A DNA stretch of 39,258 nt from an uncultured Lachnospiraceae bacterium (GTDB taxonomy: Bacteria; Bacillota; Clostridia; Lachnospirales; Lachnospiraceae), in the NCBI GenBank assembly GCA_910579085.1, contig CAJTRU010000004.1:1-39258 (forward strand), given 5' to 3'. Below are positions 22,466-31,476 of this stretch, piece by piece; within the stretch, counting starts at the first letter, position 1, and each line of letters opens with the position of its first letter. A program made the position numbers and the translations under genes. A model generated the notes under the pieces. The model was given only the letters and a program-made list of their open reading frames with translations. It did no database searches and had not been told where the DNA came from.

Positions 22466-25414
22466 TTAGTTACGGCTTCCGCATTTAGGACATATATTTC
22501 CTGATTTAAACACATGTCCGCACCTGTAACAGCATATTGCTGCATGTTTTTCCTGCGCCATATATTCAACACTTCTTGATTTAGGTTTTGCTTTTAGATA
22601 TTCTACAAATTCATTTAATATGGTTGCAAAGTTTTCCTGGTCTTTACCCTTAAAAAGACATGGCAGTTTTACTTTACGCTTTGAAATATTGTTTACAAAA
22701 ACTGCCTTGCCTGCTTTTCCATTTTCCAGTGAAACGTTATCAATATCCATAATGTCCAATGTTCCAGATTTTATTACACCTTTATAAAAAATATGGTCTG
22801 GCGAAATTATAAATCCCTCTTTTCCATTTCTAAAATGTGAGGAATCGTATATTATTACAGGATATTCGTATTTCCCAAGTAAAATTGCATATTTACTTAT
22901 TGCTTTTCTTATAAGAAGCGATTCTTCATCCTTATTATCCCCGCTTGCCATTTTTATAGCATCATAATAATGTACTCTTGAAAGGTCTTCTATCCTGTCC
23001 TCCAGGCTTCTCTGGATTTTTTCTACAAGCTGCCCGCTCTCTTCAGTTTTCATGCGCGTAAGTTTTTTATCTATAATTGCAGACATTTCTTTCTTAAGTT
23101 CTGGCAAAATATCAGCTGCTTCTATTTCCTTTATGGCACGAAGCCCATCCTGTACATCCAATGCAGATATATCTGGAACAATTTTTCTTACTGTTTCCAT
23201 ATCTATATCTTTTACCTGCCTGTATATTTCATCACTATATTCTTTAAGTACACCCAGTTCAAATTCCTTGTTTTTTATATCATCAAGCACTTTTAAAAGG
23301 CTTTTCCTTCCACCTGCGGCAGCTTTTCTTACCATTGACGAAAGTTCTTCACGTTCCGCATTATCTATATATTTATTAATTATCTCTTCATATTTACTAG
23401 TATCTATATCTTTATATGATTTAATACGTTCTCTTGTTCTTTTATACCTTTCTTTAGTATCACTTTGCGGAAGGTGTGATATAAGATAATCCAGCTCCTT
23501 TTTGCCAGCCTGTTCAAGCAGGCCATGAATTTCACTAGTAAATTCTTCTTTATCTGCACTCTCTAAACTGCTGTTTTTAACTTCATTAAACAGCCCCGCA
23601 ATTTCTGTATATTTTTTTCCTTTGGCTGCTGATATCTTTTTTATTGCATCTTCCCTGTTTAAAATTGTTCCATTATTGCCAGCTTTCTCCCTGGCAGTTG
23701 AAATTTCTTTTTTTTGTACAGGTTTTCTTTCTTCCATATTTACTATACTTGCATCTTCTACATTCTGGACTTCTTGTGTATCTATGGTACTGTCTGTATT
23801 GTTTTCTTTTCTGCCAGGTTTACTGGTAGTATAATTATTTTTTGTATTATTATCTGGTATGTCTTTTTCTTTTTCCTGTTTGTTTTTTCTGCTAAAAATG
23901 GATTTTGCCCCTTTAGCCTTTTTTGTATTTTTACCTGGCTGGTTTTGTACAGTTTCTTCTGTTTCTACATTCTCTTCTAGCTGTTCCTGGGTATCTGTAT
24001 TATTCTTTGTTATATTTTCTGTTCCAGTTTCTTGTGTATTCCCATCGTCTTGTATGCTCTTTTCTGCTTCTTGTATATCATCTTTTGATATTTCCCCTCC
24101 GCCCATATACTTTTTAATTATATCTTCCATTATGCTGTCTTCTTCTGTAGTTTCCTCTTCTGTTTCTTCCTCCTGTGTATTGCTACTAATCTCTTCCTCT
24201 TCTTCAATACTACTGTAGTCTGGCCTGCGCCTTTCTGTGCCGCCAGCCACTCCTTCTTCCCCTATCTTTCCTGATTTTAAACCTTTACGGAAGGCTGTAT
24301 ATGGGTCAAGCTGTTCACTTCTTCTGAATTCCAGTTCTTGTTTTATATATTCCAAAAACCTTTTTACTTCACTGCCACGGTAAAACCCTTCATCCATTTC
24401 TTCAAGCAGCCTTTCAAGGTCTGCAATTGAAAACCTCCTGATATTACGGCATATTTTAGCCAGGCTTTTACTGCCATTATGTACCTTGCCCACATACTCA
24501 TGTTCATACATGTTTGTATTGCTGTTACTATTTTTACCACCATTCCTGCCTATAAGTTTCTTATAATCATCTGCCGCTTTTACATCATTATCAAAGTCAA
24601 GGATATACTCGTCCCCTTCTGATAAAAGCTTTCCAGGCCTGGGCGTATAAAAAAGGCTGCACCCAGGACACATATATACCCTTGCTGCATAAACCTTTCC
24701 TTCCTCTGTATCTATTGCAAATTCTTTGCCATCAGGATAAACTGACATATGGAGATGGCCGCCACACTGAGGGCATTTATAAGGTATAATATAAAAATTG
24801 CTGCCAAGCCTGTCCTTTCCCTGCGTGCTGCCATCTAAATCCTGCCTGGCAAAGCTTGCATTTGTGGTTTTCCACTTCATATCATGCCATAAACCTTGTG
24901 GGTATTCTTCTTCTACGCCATCTTCCAGCCCTTCCTCTTCTGCCCTTTCATCCTCTTTTATTTTATTAACTGCTGCCAGGATAATATCTTCAAATACCAC
25001 ACTCTTGCCATCACATGAAAATTTTATTCCGTTTCTGGAATAATAAGCTTCTGCCCCAGCCTCCTTTAAAATCTGCTTAAGCAGCAAATCTATTTTTTCA
25101 TAAGTGTGCTCAACCCTTATTCCTTGAAGTGCTCCCCATTTGCCAAAAATATATAATGTCATATTAAATATATTCTTTAATAACTGTTTTCCATCTATTT
25201 CAGATATATCTGCTGGCATATCTGGAATATCAATTATATTGGGATACACCTTTTTTAAATCAAAATCAAATATAAGGGAATTAACACTTCCTGGAAGTAT
25301 TACTGTATTATTTTCTGCCAGTATAAATCCATTCCATTCTACGTCTGCCTTTGATGCATAAACAAGCTTTTTATATGTATTTCCAAGCCCTGCATCTGCC
25401 TTAAGCCATACCAT
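22466..25414 (-). CDS. Large zinc-ribbon, coiled-coil protein of unknown function
   Basis: 982 residues from ATG 25414, seven bases after GGGGG; a GTG at 25420 sits on that site. Residues 1-155 are an alpha/beta domain I do not recognise. A zinc ribbon follows (Cys214, 217, 249, 252; CPQC and CPGC). Residues about 390-600 are a disordered Glu/Thr/Asn- then Lys-rich linker, 600-830 are helical repeats, and about 840-945 are beta-rich with a PH-like pattern (YPVIIYDSSHF, KEGFIISPDHIFYKG, LPCLFKGKDQENF). A last zinc ribbon closes the chain (Cys962, 965, 975, 978: CYRCG and CPKCGSRN). No signal or membrane segment is present, so it is cytosolic. The HAD gene precedes it by 30 bp, so the two are probably co-transcribed. 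Confidence 0.8.
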   Translation of the reverse strand: MVWLKADAGLGNTYKKLVYASKADVEWNGFILAENNTVILPGSVNSLIFDFDLKKVYPNIIDIPDMPADISEIDGKQLLKNIFNMTLYIFGKWGALQGIRVEHTYEKIDLLLKQILKEAGAEAYYSRNGIKFSCDGKSVVFEDIILAAVNKIKEDERAEEEGLEDGVEEEYPQGLWHDMKWKTTNASFARQDLDGSTQGKDRLGSNFYIIPYKCPQCGGHLHMSVYPDGKEFAIDTEEGKVYAARVYMCPGCSLFYTPRPGKLLSEGDEYILDFDNDVKAADDYKKLIGRNGGKNSNSNTNMYEHEYVGKVHNGSKSLAKICRNIRRFSIADLERLLEEMDEGFYRGSEVKRFLEYIKQELEFRRSEQLDPYTAFRKGLKSGKIGEEGVAGGTERRRPDYSSIEEEEEISSNTQEEETEEETTEEDSIMEDIIKKYMGGGEISKDDIQEAEKSIQDDGNTQETGTENITKNNTDTQEQLEENVETEETVQNQPGKNTKKAKGAKSIFSRKNKQEKEKDIPDNNTKNNYTTSKPGRKENNTDSTIDTQEVQNVEDASIVNMEERKPVQKKEISTAREKAGNNGTILNREDAIKKISAAKGKKYTEIAGLFNEVKNSSLESADKEEFTSEIHGLLEQAGKKELDYLISHLPQSDTKERYKRTRERIKSYKDIDTSKYEEIINKYIDNAEREELSSMVRKAAAGGRKSLLKVLDDIKNKEFELGVLKEYSDEIYRQVKDIDMETVRKIVPDISALDVQDGLRAIKEIEAADILPELKKEMSAIIDKKLTRMKTEESGQLVEKIQRSLEDRIEDLSRVHYYDAIKMASGDNKDEESLLIRKAISKYAILLGKYEYPVIIYDSSHFRNGKEGFIISPDHIFYKGVIKSGTLDIMDIDNVSLENGKAGKAVFVNNISKRKVKLPCLFKGKDQENFATILNEFVEYLKAKPKSRSVEYMAQEKHAAICCYRCGHVFKSGNICPKCGSRN

Positions 25415-25443
25415 AGCCACACCCCCTGTAATTATTTAAAACA

Positions 25444-26250
25444 TTAAAACAAAATGCTTTCCAGTTCCTTTGCAAGCCCGTCCTCATCATTGTTATATTT
25501 TGTAATAATATCTGCTGCCTGCCTGGCATCCTCTGTTCCATTGCACATGCAGACACCTGTCCCACATTCTTTTAACATCTCTATATCATTAGTAGTGTCG
25601 CCAAACGCTGCTGTCTCACTTATATTATAACCATGCTGCTGGCAGTAATATTTTATACCATATATTTTTGATAATTCAGGGTGGACAAACTCAAACATGT
25701 CTGCCTGTGACTTAAATGCCCTGTATTTGTCTGACTTATGCTCCTCATAAAAAGCTTCTACCTGTTTCATTTTCTCTGGCGGCGTACTAAGTACAAGTTT
25801 GCTCTGTGGTGTTTTTATTTCTTCTTTAAGGTTACAAAGTACAATGCCGAGCTGGTTATTCCTTGCAGCCCTTTCTATTGTACTGTCATTCCTGTATGCA
25901 TAACAGTTCTCTCCCTGGTATACATATGGATTTAATTCAAAAGGTGCATATAAATTAATTATCTCATCTATTATTTCTGGCAAAAGCTGGTAGAAACAAT
26001 TTTCCTGGTTATTATCAACATCAAATAATTCTGCACCATTAGAACCAGTCATAAAATTAATAACATTATCAATACCTAATGCTTTTACTGTCCTCTTTAA
26101 CCCGGTTATTGGGCGTCCAGATGCAATTCCTAGTTTATATCCTTCTGCACTAAGCTTTTTTAACAAATCCTTTGTATAACTGCTTACCACTTTTTCTGAA
26201 TTAAGAAGAGTGCCATCCATATCCATAACTATTAACTTAATCTTTCCCAT
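25444..26250 (-). CDS. HAD-superfamily (Cof-type, IIB) phosphatase
   Basis: 268 residues. Motif I DMDGTLL is at residues 10-16, GIASGRP is motif II, and motif IV is AAFGDTTNDIEMLKECGTGVCM; the C2-type cap lies between. It is a second, clearly different member of the family in the window (the first is at 10591). It should dephosphorylate a small phosphorylated metabolite; the substrate is unknown. AGAGG lies before the ATG. The downstream 982-residue gene follows closely on the same strand. Confidence 0.9.
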   Translation of the reverse strand: MGKIKLIVMDMDGTLLNSEKVVSSYTKDLLKKLSAEGYKLGIASGRPITGLKRTVKALGIDNVINFMTGSNGAELFDVDNNQENCFYQLLPEIIDEIINLYAPFELNPYVYQGENCYAYRNDSTIERAARNNQLGIVLCNLKEEIKTPQSKLVLSTPPEKMKQVEAFYEEHKSDKYRAFKSQADMFEFVHPELSKIYGIKYYCQQHGYNISETAAFGDTTNDIEMLKECGTGVCMCNGTEDARQAADIITKYNNDEDGLAKELESILF

Positions 26251-26395
26251 AATTAAACCTCTTTCCTGGAAAGCTGAAATATTTGCTTTCTATAATAAAT
26301 TATAATACTGTAACTATTTTACACTATTTTCTATAATCTATCCACGCAAATTTTTAAGCTGTATCATAGAAAGTGACAATACTTTACATTATACT

Positions 26396-26434
26396 TAAAA
26401 AGGATGTGTACATATACCATTGCACACATCCTTT
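26396..26434 (-). terminator. Terminator of the araA-araB operon
   Basis: On the minus strand AAAGGATGTGT loop ACACATCC followed by TTTTT, an 11-pair stem about 30 bp past araB. It may also work on the opposite strand, though with a poorer T-run. Confidence 0.8.
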
Positions 26435-26465
26435 ATAATTATCCTGCTAATATTTTATATAAATT

Positions 26466-28049
26466 TTAGAGGTTTTCAATTGCAGCACGCTCTATTGCAA
26501 GCCCCCTGCTGTATTTCTTAATAAAGTCATCAAATCCCTTTACATCTGCTGGGTCTGGCTGTTCAACTGAACCTGTAGTGCCCGCAAATACATTTGATTT
26601 AAGGTAATCACCAAGTGACTCCCCATCTTTTTTATTATTCATATAAGATGCAAGTATAGCCATTCCCCATGCACCGCCTTCACTTGCTGTATCCATTACA
26701 GATACAGGTGCATTCATTGCAGCTGCTAAAATCTTCTGGCATACACCCTTTGTTGTAAATAAACCACCATGCCCGAATATTGAGTCAATCTGGACATCCT
26801 CTTCTTTAAGCAGTATGTCAAGCCCTGTCTTTAATGCACCAAATGCAGTATAAAGTGTAACTTTCATAAAGTTGGCAAGGTTAAAATTACTGTTTACTTC
26901 CCTTGCAAATAAAGGTCTTCCCTCTTCAAATCCTGTTACATGCTCACCTGAGAAATAGTTATATGCAAGAAGCCCGCCACCGTCTTTGTCGCCTTCTTCT
27001 GACTTCCTGTAAAGTTTCTCATAAATATCCCCATTATCAATTTTAAAGCCACATATATCTGCAAATTCTTTAAAAAGATTTATCCATGCATTAATATCAG
27101 AAGAGCAGTTATTACAATGTACCATTGCAACTGCATCACCTACAGGTGTAGTTACAAGGTCTATCTCACGGTGTACATTTTTCAGAGGTTTTTCAATAAC
27201 TATCATGGCAAATACAGAAGTTCCTGCTGATACATTACCTGTACGTACTGAAACACTGTTTGTAGCAACCATCCCTGTACCTGCGTCACCCTCTGGAGGG
27301 CAGAGCGGAATATCTCCTTTAAGGTTTCCAGAAACATCAAGAAGTTTTGCACCTTCATCTGTAAGCACGCCTGCCTTGTCCCCTGCTGTGAGCACACCTG
27401 GTATAATATCCTCAAGCTTCCATGAAAAGCCCTTGTCTGCAATAGCATTGTTAAACTTAGCAACCATATCTGAATTAAACTGCCTTGTTGATGAGTCTAT
27501 AGGGAACATACCTGATGCCTCACCTACGCCAAGAACCTTCTCACCAGTAAGTTTCCAGTGGATATAACCTGCAAGTGTTGTAAAATATGCAATGTCTTTT
27601 ACATGCTCTTCATTATTTAAGATTGCCTGGTAAAGATGTGCAATACTCCAGCGCTGTGGAATATTAAAGCCAAACAGCTCTGTAAGTTTGTCTGCTGCTT
27701 CTTCTGTTATAGTATTTCTCCATGTACGGAAAGGCACAAGAAGCTTGTCCTCCTTGTCAAATGCCATATAGCCATGCATCATTGCACTAAAGCCTATTGC
27801 ACCAACCTTCTCAATAGTAACACCATGTTTTTCCTTTACATCCTTTGCAAGCTGTGAATAACAGTCCTGTAAACCTCCCCATATATCATCAAGGCTGTAT
27901 GTCCACACACCATTTTCATATTTGTTTTCCCAGGAATGTCCGCCAATTCCTATAAGGTTGTTCTGGTCATCAACAAGAACTGCCTTAATCCTTGTTGAAC
28001 CAAATTCAATACCAAGTGCTGTCCTGCCATTAATAATAGCGTCTTTCAT
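26466..28049 (-). CDS. araB: Ribulokinase of the FGGY family
   Basis: 527 residues from ATG 28049 (GGAGGGTAAG just before it). N-terminal ATPase fold ALGIEFGSTRIKAVLVDDQ; the C-terminal FGGY half includes SIFGHGGLFTTKGV and ASEGGAWGMAILASY. It should phosphorylate L-ribulose made by AraA in the cytosol. It is 40 bp after araA, which is the main reason for choosing ribulokinase over other FGGY kinases; the sequence is shorter than E. coli AraB (about 566) and matches the clostridial form. No araD, araR or arabinose transporter is in the window. Confidence 0.88.
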   Translation of the reverse strand: MKDAIINGRTALGIEFGSTRIKAVLVDDQNNLIGIGGHSWENKYENGVWTYSLDDIWGGLQDCYSQLAKDVKEKHGVTIEKVGAIGFSAMMHGYMAFDKEDKLLVPFRTWRNTITEEAADKLTELFGFNIPQRWSIAHLYQAILNNEEHVKDIAYFTTLAGYIHWKLTGEKVLGVGEASGMFPIDSSTRQFNSDMVAKFNNAIADKGFSWKLEDIIPGVLTAGDKAGVLTDEGAKLLDVSGNLKGDIPLCPPEGDAGTGMVATNSVSVRTGNVSAGTSVFAMIVIEKPLKNVHREIDLVTTPVGDAVAMVHCNNCSSDINAWINLFKEFADICGFKIDNGDIYEKLYRKSEEGDKDGGGLLAYNYFSGEHVTGFEEGRPLFAREVNSNFNLANFMKVTLYTAFGALKTGLDILLKEEDVQIDSIFGHGGLFTTKGVCQKILAAAMNAPVSVMDTASEGGAWGMAILASYMNNKKDGESLGDYLKSNVFAGTTGSVEQPDPADVKGFDDFIKKYSRGLAIERAAIENL

Positions 28050-28088
28050 CTTACCCTCCATTCTGCGTATACACACATTATATATTTT

Positions 28089-29585
28089 TTATCTGTAAAC
28101 AATATTTCCAAGCATAAGGTCACGCTTAAATCCAGATATTGTTGTATCCTTATTAATTACTACCGCTTCAATTCCCATCATTGCAGCCCAGTCACACATC
28201 TGCTCTGCTGTAAGGTCATATGTAAATGCAGTATGGTGTGCACCTCCCGCAAGTATCCATGCTTCTGCACCTGTATAGAAATCCGGTTCAGGTGTCCAGA
28301 AGTTTGTAGCTGTAGGAAGCTTTGGCATAGGCTTCTCAGTCTGGCGGCAGTTTACTTCATTAATTATAAGACGGAAACGGTTTCCAAGGTCAATAAGTGA
28401 TGTTGCAATTCCATGTCCATCCTTTGATGTAAATACAAGCCTTGCAGGGTCTTCCCTGTCACCCATTGAAAGCGGCTGGCACTTAATCTGTATAGAGCTT
28501 CCTGCGATAGAAGGACATATCTCAAGCATATGTGCTTCAAGAATACCCTCTTTGCCAGGCACCATATTGTAAGTATAATCTTCAAGCATTGATGTACCCT
28601 TTGCATCTTTCATGCCTGCTGTCATAATCTTCATAAGGCGTACCATTGCAGCAACCTTCCAGTCACCCTCAGCACCAAAGCCATATCCCTTTTCCATAAG
28701 CCTCTGTATAGCAAGCCCAGGAAGCTGCTTTAAAGCACCAAGGTCACCAAAATGTGTAACTATTGCATGGTAGTTCTTTTCTTTTAAAAAGCGCTCAAAA
28801 CCTATTTCAATCTGTGCCTGTACAGCAACATGTTTCTTAAACTCATCTGGATTTCTTCCTTCAAGAAGTATATCATATTTATCATAATATTCATCAACAA
28901 GGGCATTAGTATCTGCTTCGGATACAGAATTAACACATTCTGCAATTTCATTTACAGGATAAGCATCAACTTCCCAGCCAAATTTAAGCTGTGCCTCAAC
29001 TTTATCACCCTCTGTAACTGCAACATTCCTCATATTGTCAGCAACACGCATTACCCTTATATGGCTGCTTTCAATTATGCCTATAGCCGTACGCATCCAT
29101 GAAGCAATACGCCCCTGGACATTTGCATCACTCCAGTGCCCTACTACTACTTTACGCTCAATACCCATACGTGTAACCATATGGCCATATTCCCTGTCAC
29201 CATGCGCTGCCTGGTTCTCATTCATAAAGTCCATATCTATTGTATCATATGGTATCTCCTGGTTAAACTGTGTATGTAAATGAAGCAATGGCTTTCTGTA
29301 TTCCTGTAATCCTATAATCCATGACTTTGCAGGCGAAAAAGTATGCATCCATGTAATTACACCTGCACACTCATCATCCATATTAGCTTCATTAAATGTC
29401 CTCCTTATAAGCTCATTTGTAATAAGAGTTGGCTTCCATACCACTTCAAATGGCAGGACACCTGACTCATTTAATGCAGCAACAATCTTTTTTGAATGTT
29501 CTGCTACATTTGCAAGACACTCATCCCCATATAAATCCTGTGAACCCGTACAAAACCAAAACTTATAATTTCTCTGTAAATCCAT
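28089..29585 (-). CDS. araA: L-arabinose isomerase
   Basis: 498 residues from ATG 29585, preceded by TGGAGGAGCGG; an earlier in-frame ATG at 29633 has no ribosome site. It starts NYKFWFCTGSQDLYGDE, the family opening. Metal and catalytic residues are visible in FGAEGDWK (Glu), MLEDYTYN (Glu), LEAHMLEICPS (His) and GGAHHTAF (His). It converts L-arabinose to L-ribulose with Mn2+. First gene of a two-gene operon with araB. Confidence 0.97.
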   Translation of the reverse strand: MDLQRNYKFWFCTGSQDLYGDECLANVAEHSKKIVAALNESGVLPFEVVWKPTLITNELIRRTFNEANMDDECAGVITWMHTFSPAKSWIIGLQEYRKPLLHLHTQFNQEIPYDTIDMDFMNENQAAHGDREYGHMVTRMGIERKVVVGHWSDANVQGRIASWMRTAIGIIESSHIRVMRVADNMRNVAVTEGDKVEAQLKFGWEVDAYPVNEIAECVNSVSEADTNALVDEYYDKYDILLEGRNPDEFKKHVAVQAQIEIGFERFLKEKNYHAIVTHFGDLGALKQLPGLAIQRLMEKGYGFGAEGDWKVAAMVRLMKIMTAGMKDAKGTSMLEDYTYNMVPGKEGILEAHMLEICPSIAGSSIQIKCQPLSMGDREDPARLVFTSKDGHGIATSLIDLGNRFRLIINEVNCRQTEKPMPKLPTATNFWTPEPDFYTGAEAWILAGGAHHTAFTYDLTAEQMCDWAAMMGIEAVVINKDTTISGFKRDLMLGNIVYR

Positions 29586-29695
29586 ACCGCTCCTCCATTC
29601 ATTACTAAATAATATATAATATAAACTTACCACATTTAGCGCTGGATGTATATACTTTTTTCTAAAATAATTTAAACAAAATTTAAAAAATATGC

Positions 29696-29724
29696 TTTAT
29701 ATTGACAGCTTTTATAAACAACAA
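29696..29724 (-). promoter_or_regulatory. Probable araA promoter
   Basis: On the minus strand TTGTTG (29724-29719), 17 bp and TATAAA (29701-29696) lie about 105 bp upstream of araA. It sits inside the same DNA as a plus-strand consensus promoter (29702-29730), so the two cannot be bound at once. Confidence 0.6.
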
Positions 29725-30056
29725 TATAATGCAGTTATTTACATATTTGCAAGCAAAACCACAGGACATAAATAACATATATTTCCCACTTTAATTTTAT
29801 TTTTGGATACAGATATAGAAACTGTTGAAGACATAGAACAATCCGTTAACATAAAAAACTAATTCAATTTGTTCCAGAACAAAATACCAGAAACTTTAAG
29901 AATGATATTTCTATCCATATTATAAATGTACAGTACTACTAAAATTAAAATAGAATTTTTTAATTTTTAGAAAAAATAAATATAATAAAACTAAACCACA
30001 GAAATAATAATAAAATGGAACTGTGCATACCAGATTACTGCTGCACAGTTCCATTT
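29702..30056 (+). ncRNA. Candidate plus-strand transcript between araA and purC
   Basis: A perfect TTGACA (29702-29707), 17 bp and TATAAT (29725-29730) on the plus strand has no gene downstream: about 280 bp of A+T-rich DNA ends at the strong hairpin 30013-30056. Only tiny frames without ribosome sites are present. It could be a small regulatory RNA, or a promoter used only to interfere with the overlapping araA promoter. Apart from this the 29586-30099 gap holds nothing I recognise. Confidence 0.4.
30013..30056 (-). terminator. Terminator of purC
   Basis: AAATGGAACTGTGCA pairs perfectly over 15 bases with TGCACAGTTCCATTT around a 14-base loop. On the minus strand it is followed by TATTATTATTT, 44 bp past the purC stop. 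It can also stop plus-strand transcription. Confidence 0.8.
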
Positions 30057-30099
30057 CATAATACAAATATATTTAACATATTGTATAGGTTTATTTATA

Positions 30100-30975
30100 C
30101 TAACGTGTAAATTCCTTGCCTGTAAGCATTAAGAAAGCTTCTTTATATTTTCCAGTTGTCTTTGTAACTACATCTTCTGGAAGCTTGTACCCGCTGTCAG
30201 GATTTGCCTTCAGCCAGTCCCTTACATACTGCTTGTCAAATGAAGGCTGTCCCTTGCCAGGTGTATATCCGTCTAAAGGCCAGAACCTTGAGCTGTCTGG
30301 TGTAAGCATCTCATCACCAAGTACTACATTGCCCTCCTCATCAAGCCCAAATTCAAACTTTGTATCTGCAATTATAATTCCTTTAGAAAGTGCATATTCT
30401 GCACATTTCTTATAAAGTGCTATTGTGCAGTCCATAATTTTCTTTGCATATTCTTCACCCTTTCCAGGGAATTCTTTATCAAGAATTTGCACACTTTCTT
30501 CAAATGTTATATGTTCATCATGGTCACCTAAATCTGCTTTTGTTGTAGGGGTATACACTGGCTCTGGAAGCTTGTCTGACTCCTTAAGCCCTTCTGGAAG
30601 CTTTATTCCACAGACAGTCCCGCTTTCTTTATAGCTCTCCCAGCCACTGCCAGTTATATATCCACGGACTATACACTCTATAGGAAGCATTTTAAGCTTC
30701 TTGCAAAGCATACTGTTTCCATTAAATTTTTCACTTCCAAAAAATTCTGGCATATCTTTTGCATCTGTAGAAATCATATGGTTAGGTACAATATCACTAG
30801 TAAAACCAAACCAGAACTTTGACATCTGTGTAAGTATAGCACCTTTGTCTGTAACTTCATTCTTAAGTATTACATCAAATGCTGAAATCCTGTCTGTTGC
30901 AACAATAACCAGGCTGTCCCCGTTATCATATACTTCACGTACCTTGCCTTCTTTAACAGGTGAGAATTCTTTCAT
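30100..30975 (-). CDS. purC: Phosphoribosylaminoimidazole-succinocarboxamide synthase (SAICAR synthetase)
   Basis: 291 residues from ATG 30975, after ACGGAGGTCATTTT; a longer in-frame reading from 31053 runs through the promoter region and is rejected. Blocks are SPVKEGKVREVYDNGDSLVI (ATP loop), VATDRISAFDVIL, VRGYITGSGWESY, and the LGDEMLTPDSSRFW metal/substrate site. It joins aspartate to CAIR in purine synthesis. It belongs to the roughly 290-residue form common in fungi and clostridia. It stands alone with its own promoter and terminator, not in a pur operon. Confidence 0.97.
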   Translation of the reverse strand: MKEFSPVKEGKVREVYDNGDSLVIVATDRISAFDVILKNEVTDKGAILTQMSKFWFGFTSDIVPNHMISTDAKDMPEFFGSEKFNGNSMLCKKLKMLPIECIVRGYITGSGWESYKESGTVCGIKLPEGLKESDKLPEPVYTPTTKADLGDHDEHITFEESVQILDKEFPGKGEEYAKKIMDCTIALYKKCAEYALSKGIIIADTKFEFGLDEEGNVVLGDEMLTPDSSRFWPLDGYTPGKGQPSFDKQYVRDWLKANPDSGYKLPEDVVTKTTGKYKEAFLMLTGKEFTR

Positions 30976-31024
30976 AAAATGACCTCCGTTTTCTGTGTGT
31001 ATTATATACTTAATATTCAAAATA

Positions 31025-31053
31025 AATATAAAGCTTATTCCATAGATTGTCAA
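31025..31053 (-). promoter_or_regulatory. Promoter of purC
   Basis: On the minus strand TTGACA (31053-31048), 17 bp and TATATT (31030-31025) lie about 50 bp upstream of the purC ATG. The 50-base leader is too short for a purine riboswitch, and no PurR-like palindrome is seen. Confidence 0.85.
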
Positions 31054-31063
31054 TCGGATTATT

Positions 31064-31120
31064 ATTATTCCATGTTCATTTCACCAAAATAGATGGAATA
31101 ATTTACAGTTATCTTATGTT
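31064..31120 (+). repeat. Short relic of the structured repeat
   Basis: ATTATTCCAT and ATGGAATAAT face each other around a short loop, followed by TTTACAGTTATCTTATGTTTGTG. The first two are the arm words of the structured repeat, and the third resembles its 5' flank (TTTCCAGTTATCTTTTGTTGGTG at 9978). The hairpin core is missing. It is probably a deleted copy, lying directly upstream of the toxin-antitoxin module. Confidence 0.45.
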
Positions 31121-31157
31121 TGTGTAAAAATGAATGTGCACATTACCAAAAAGGATA

Positions 31158-31186
31158 TTGCTTGATAATAGAAAATATGTTATATT
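31158..31186 (+). promoter_or_regulatory. Promoter of the type I toxin message
   Basis: TTGCTT (31158-31163), 17 bp and TATATT (31181-31186) give a start near 31193 and a leader of about 95 bases. Confidence 0.65.
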
Positions 31187-31240
31187 GCCAATATGGGAAA
31201 TCCATAGAGCCAAAGGCGGCTTTGCCCCTCTTATTTTTTC

Positions 31241-31281
31241 GGAGGGTTTTAAGCAGCCCTCCAGACGAAAGAAAGGAGGGC
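31241..31281 (+). promoter_or_regulatory. Competing hairpins that hide the toxin ribosome site
   Basis: GCCCTCC (31256-31262) pairs perfectly with GGAGGGC (31275-31281), which holds the toxin ribosome site. CCCTCC can instead pair with the upstream GGAGGG (31241-31246), freeing the site. Such switches that keep the full-length toxin message silent are typical of type I modules. Confidence 0.65.
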
Positions 31282-31287
31282 GGTGCA

Positions 31288-31383
31288 ATGTACGTTACAT
31301 ATCAGGATTTAATCCAGATTGGAATACTCATTGTTGCCCTTGCTAATTTGATTTATCAGATTTACAAGGGAAAAAAGAAATAG
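31288..31383 (+). CDS. Type I toxin, holin-like membrane peptide
   Basis: 31 residues, MYVTYQDLIQIGILIVALAN then LIYQIYKGKKK: a short polar start, one transmembrane helix (about residues 8-26) and a Lys-rich end. This is the build of the TxpA/BsrG and 'putative holin-like toxin' peptides of Firmicutes, which damage the cell membrane when overproduced. GGAGGG lies seven bases before the ATG. A longer in-frame reading from 31120 lacks a ribosome site. An antisense RNA covers its 3' end. It is an intergenic module with no link to the neighbouring metabolic genes. Confidence 0.8.
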   Translation: MYVTYQDLIQIGILIVALANLIYQIYKGKKK

Positions 31384-31476
31384 CCGCCACTATTCGCAGT
31401 AGTGACGGCAAACCTCGTATGAGGTAATAATTGTCATAATGTGGGGTAGAGCTGCTTCTATGGCTTTTCCCTTTCT
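31371..31476 (-). ncRNA. Antisense RNA antitoxin of the type I module
   Basis: A minus-strand promoter TTGTTT (31511-31506), 17 bp, TATATT (31488-31483) would start near 31476. The transcript runs back to the hairpin GCCGTCACTA/TAGTGGCGGC (31409-31400 with 31392-31383), followed by TATTTCTTTTTT (31382-31371), a good terminator. The RNA of about 105 bases overlaps the last codons and 3' end of the toxin message, as in TxpA/RatA-type pairs. Ends are predicted from sequence only. Confidence 0.7.

Noticed and set aside
30976..31053. N-terminal extension of purC
   Set aside because: It covers the promoter -10 and -35 boxes and adds hydrophobic residues not found in PurC; ACGGAGGT fixes the start at 30975.
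31120..31287. In-frame extension upstream of the 31-residue toxin (MCKNECAHYQ...)
   Set aside because: No ribosome site precedes 31120, the stretch contains the promoter and leader hairpins, and a strong GGAGGG lies seven bases before ATG 31288.
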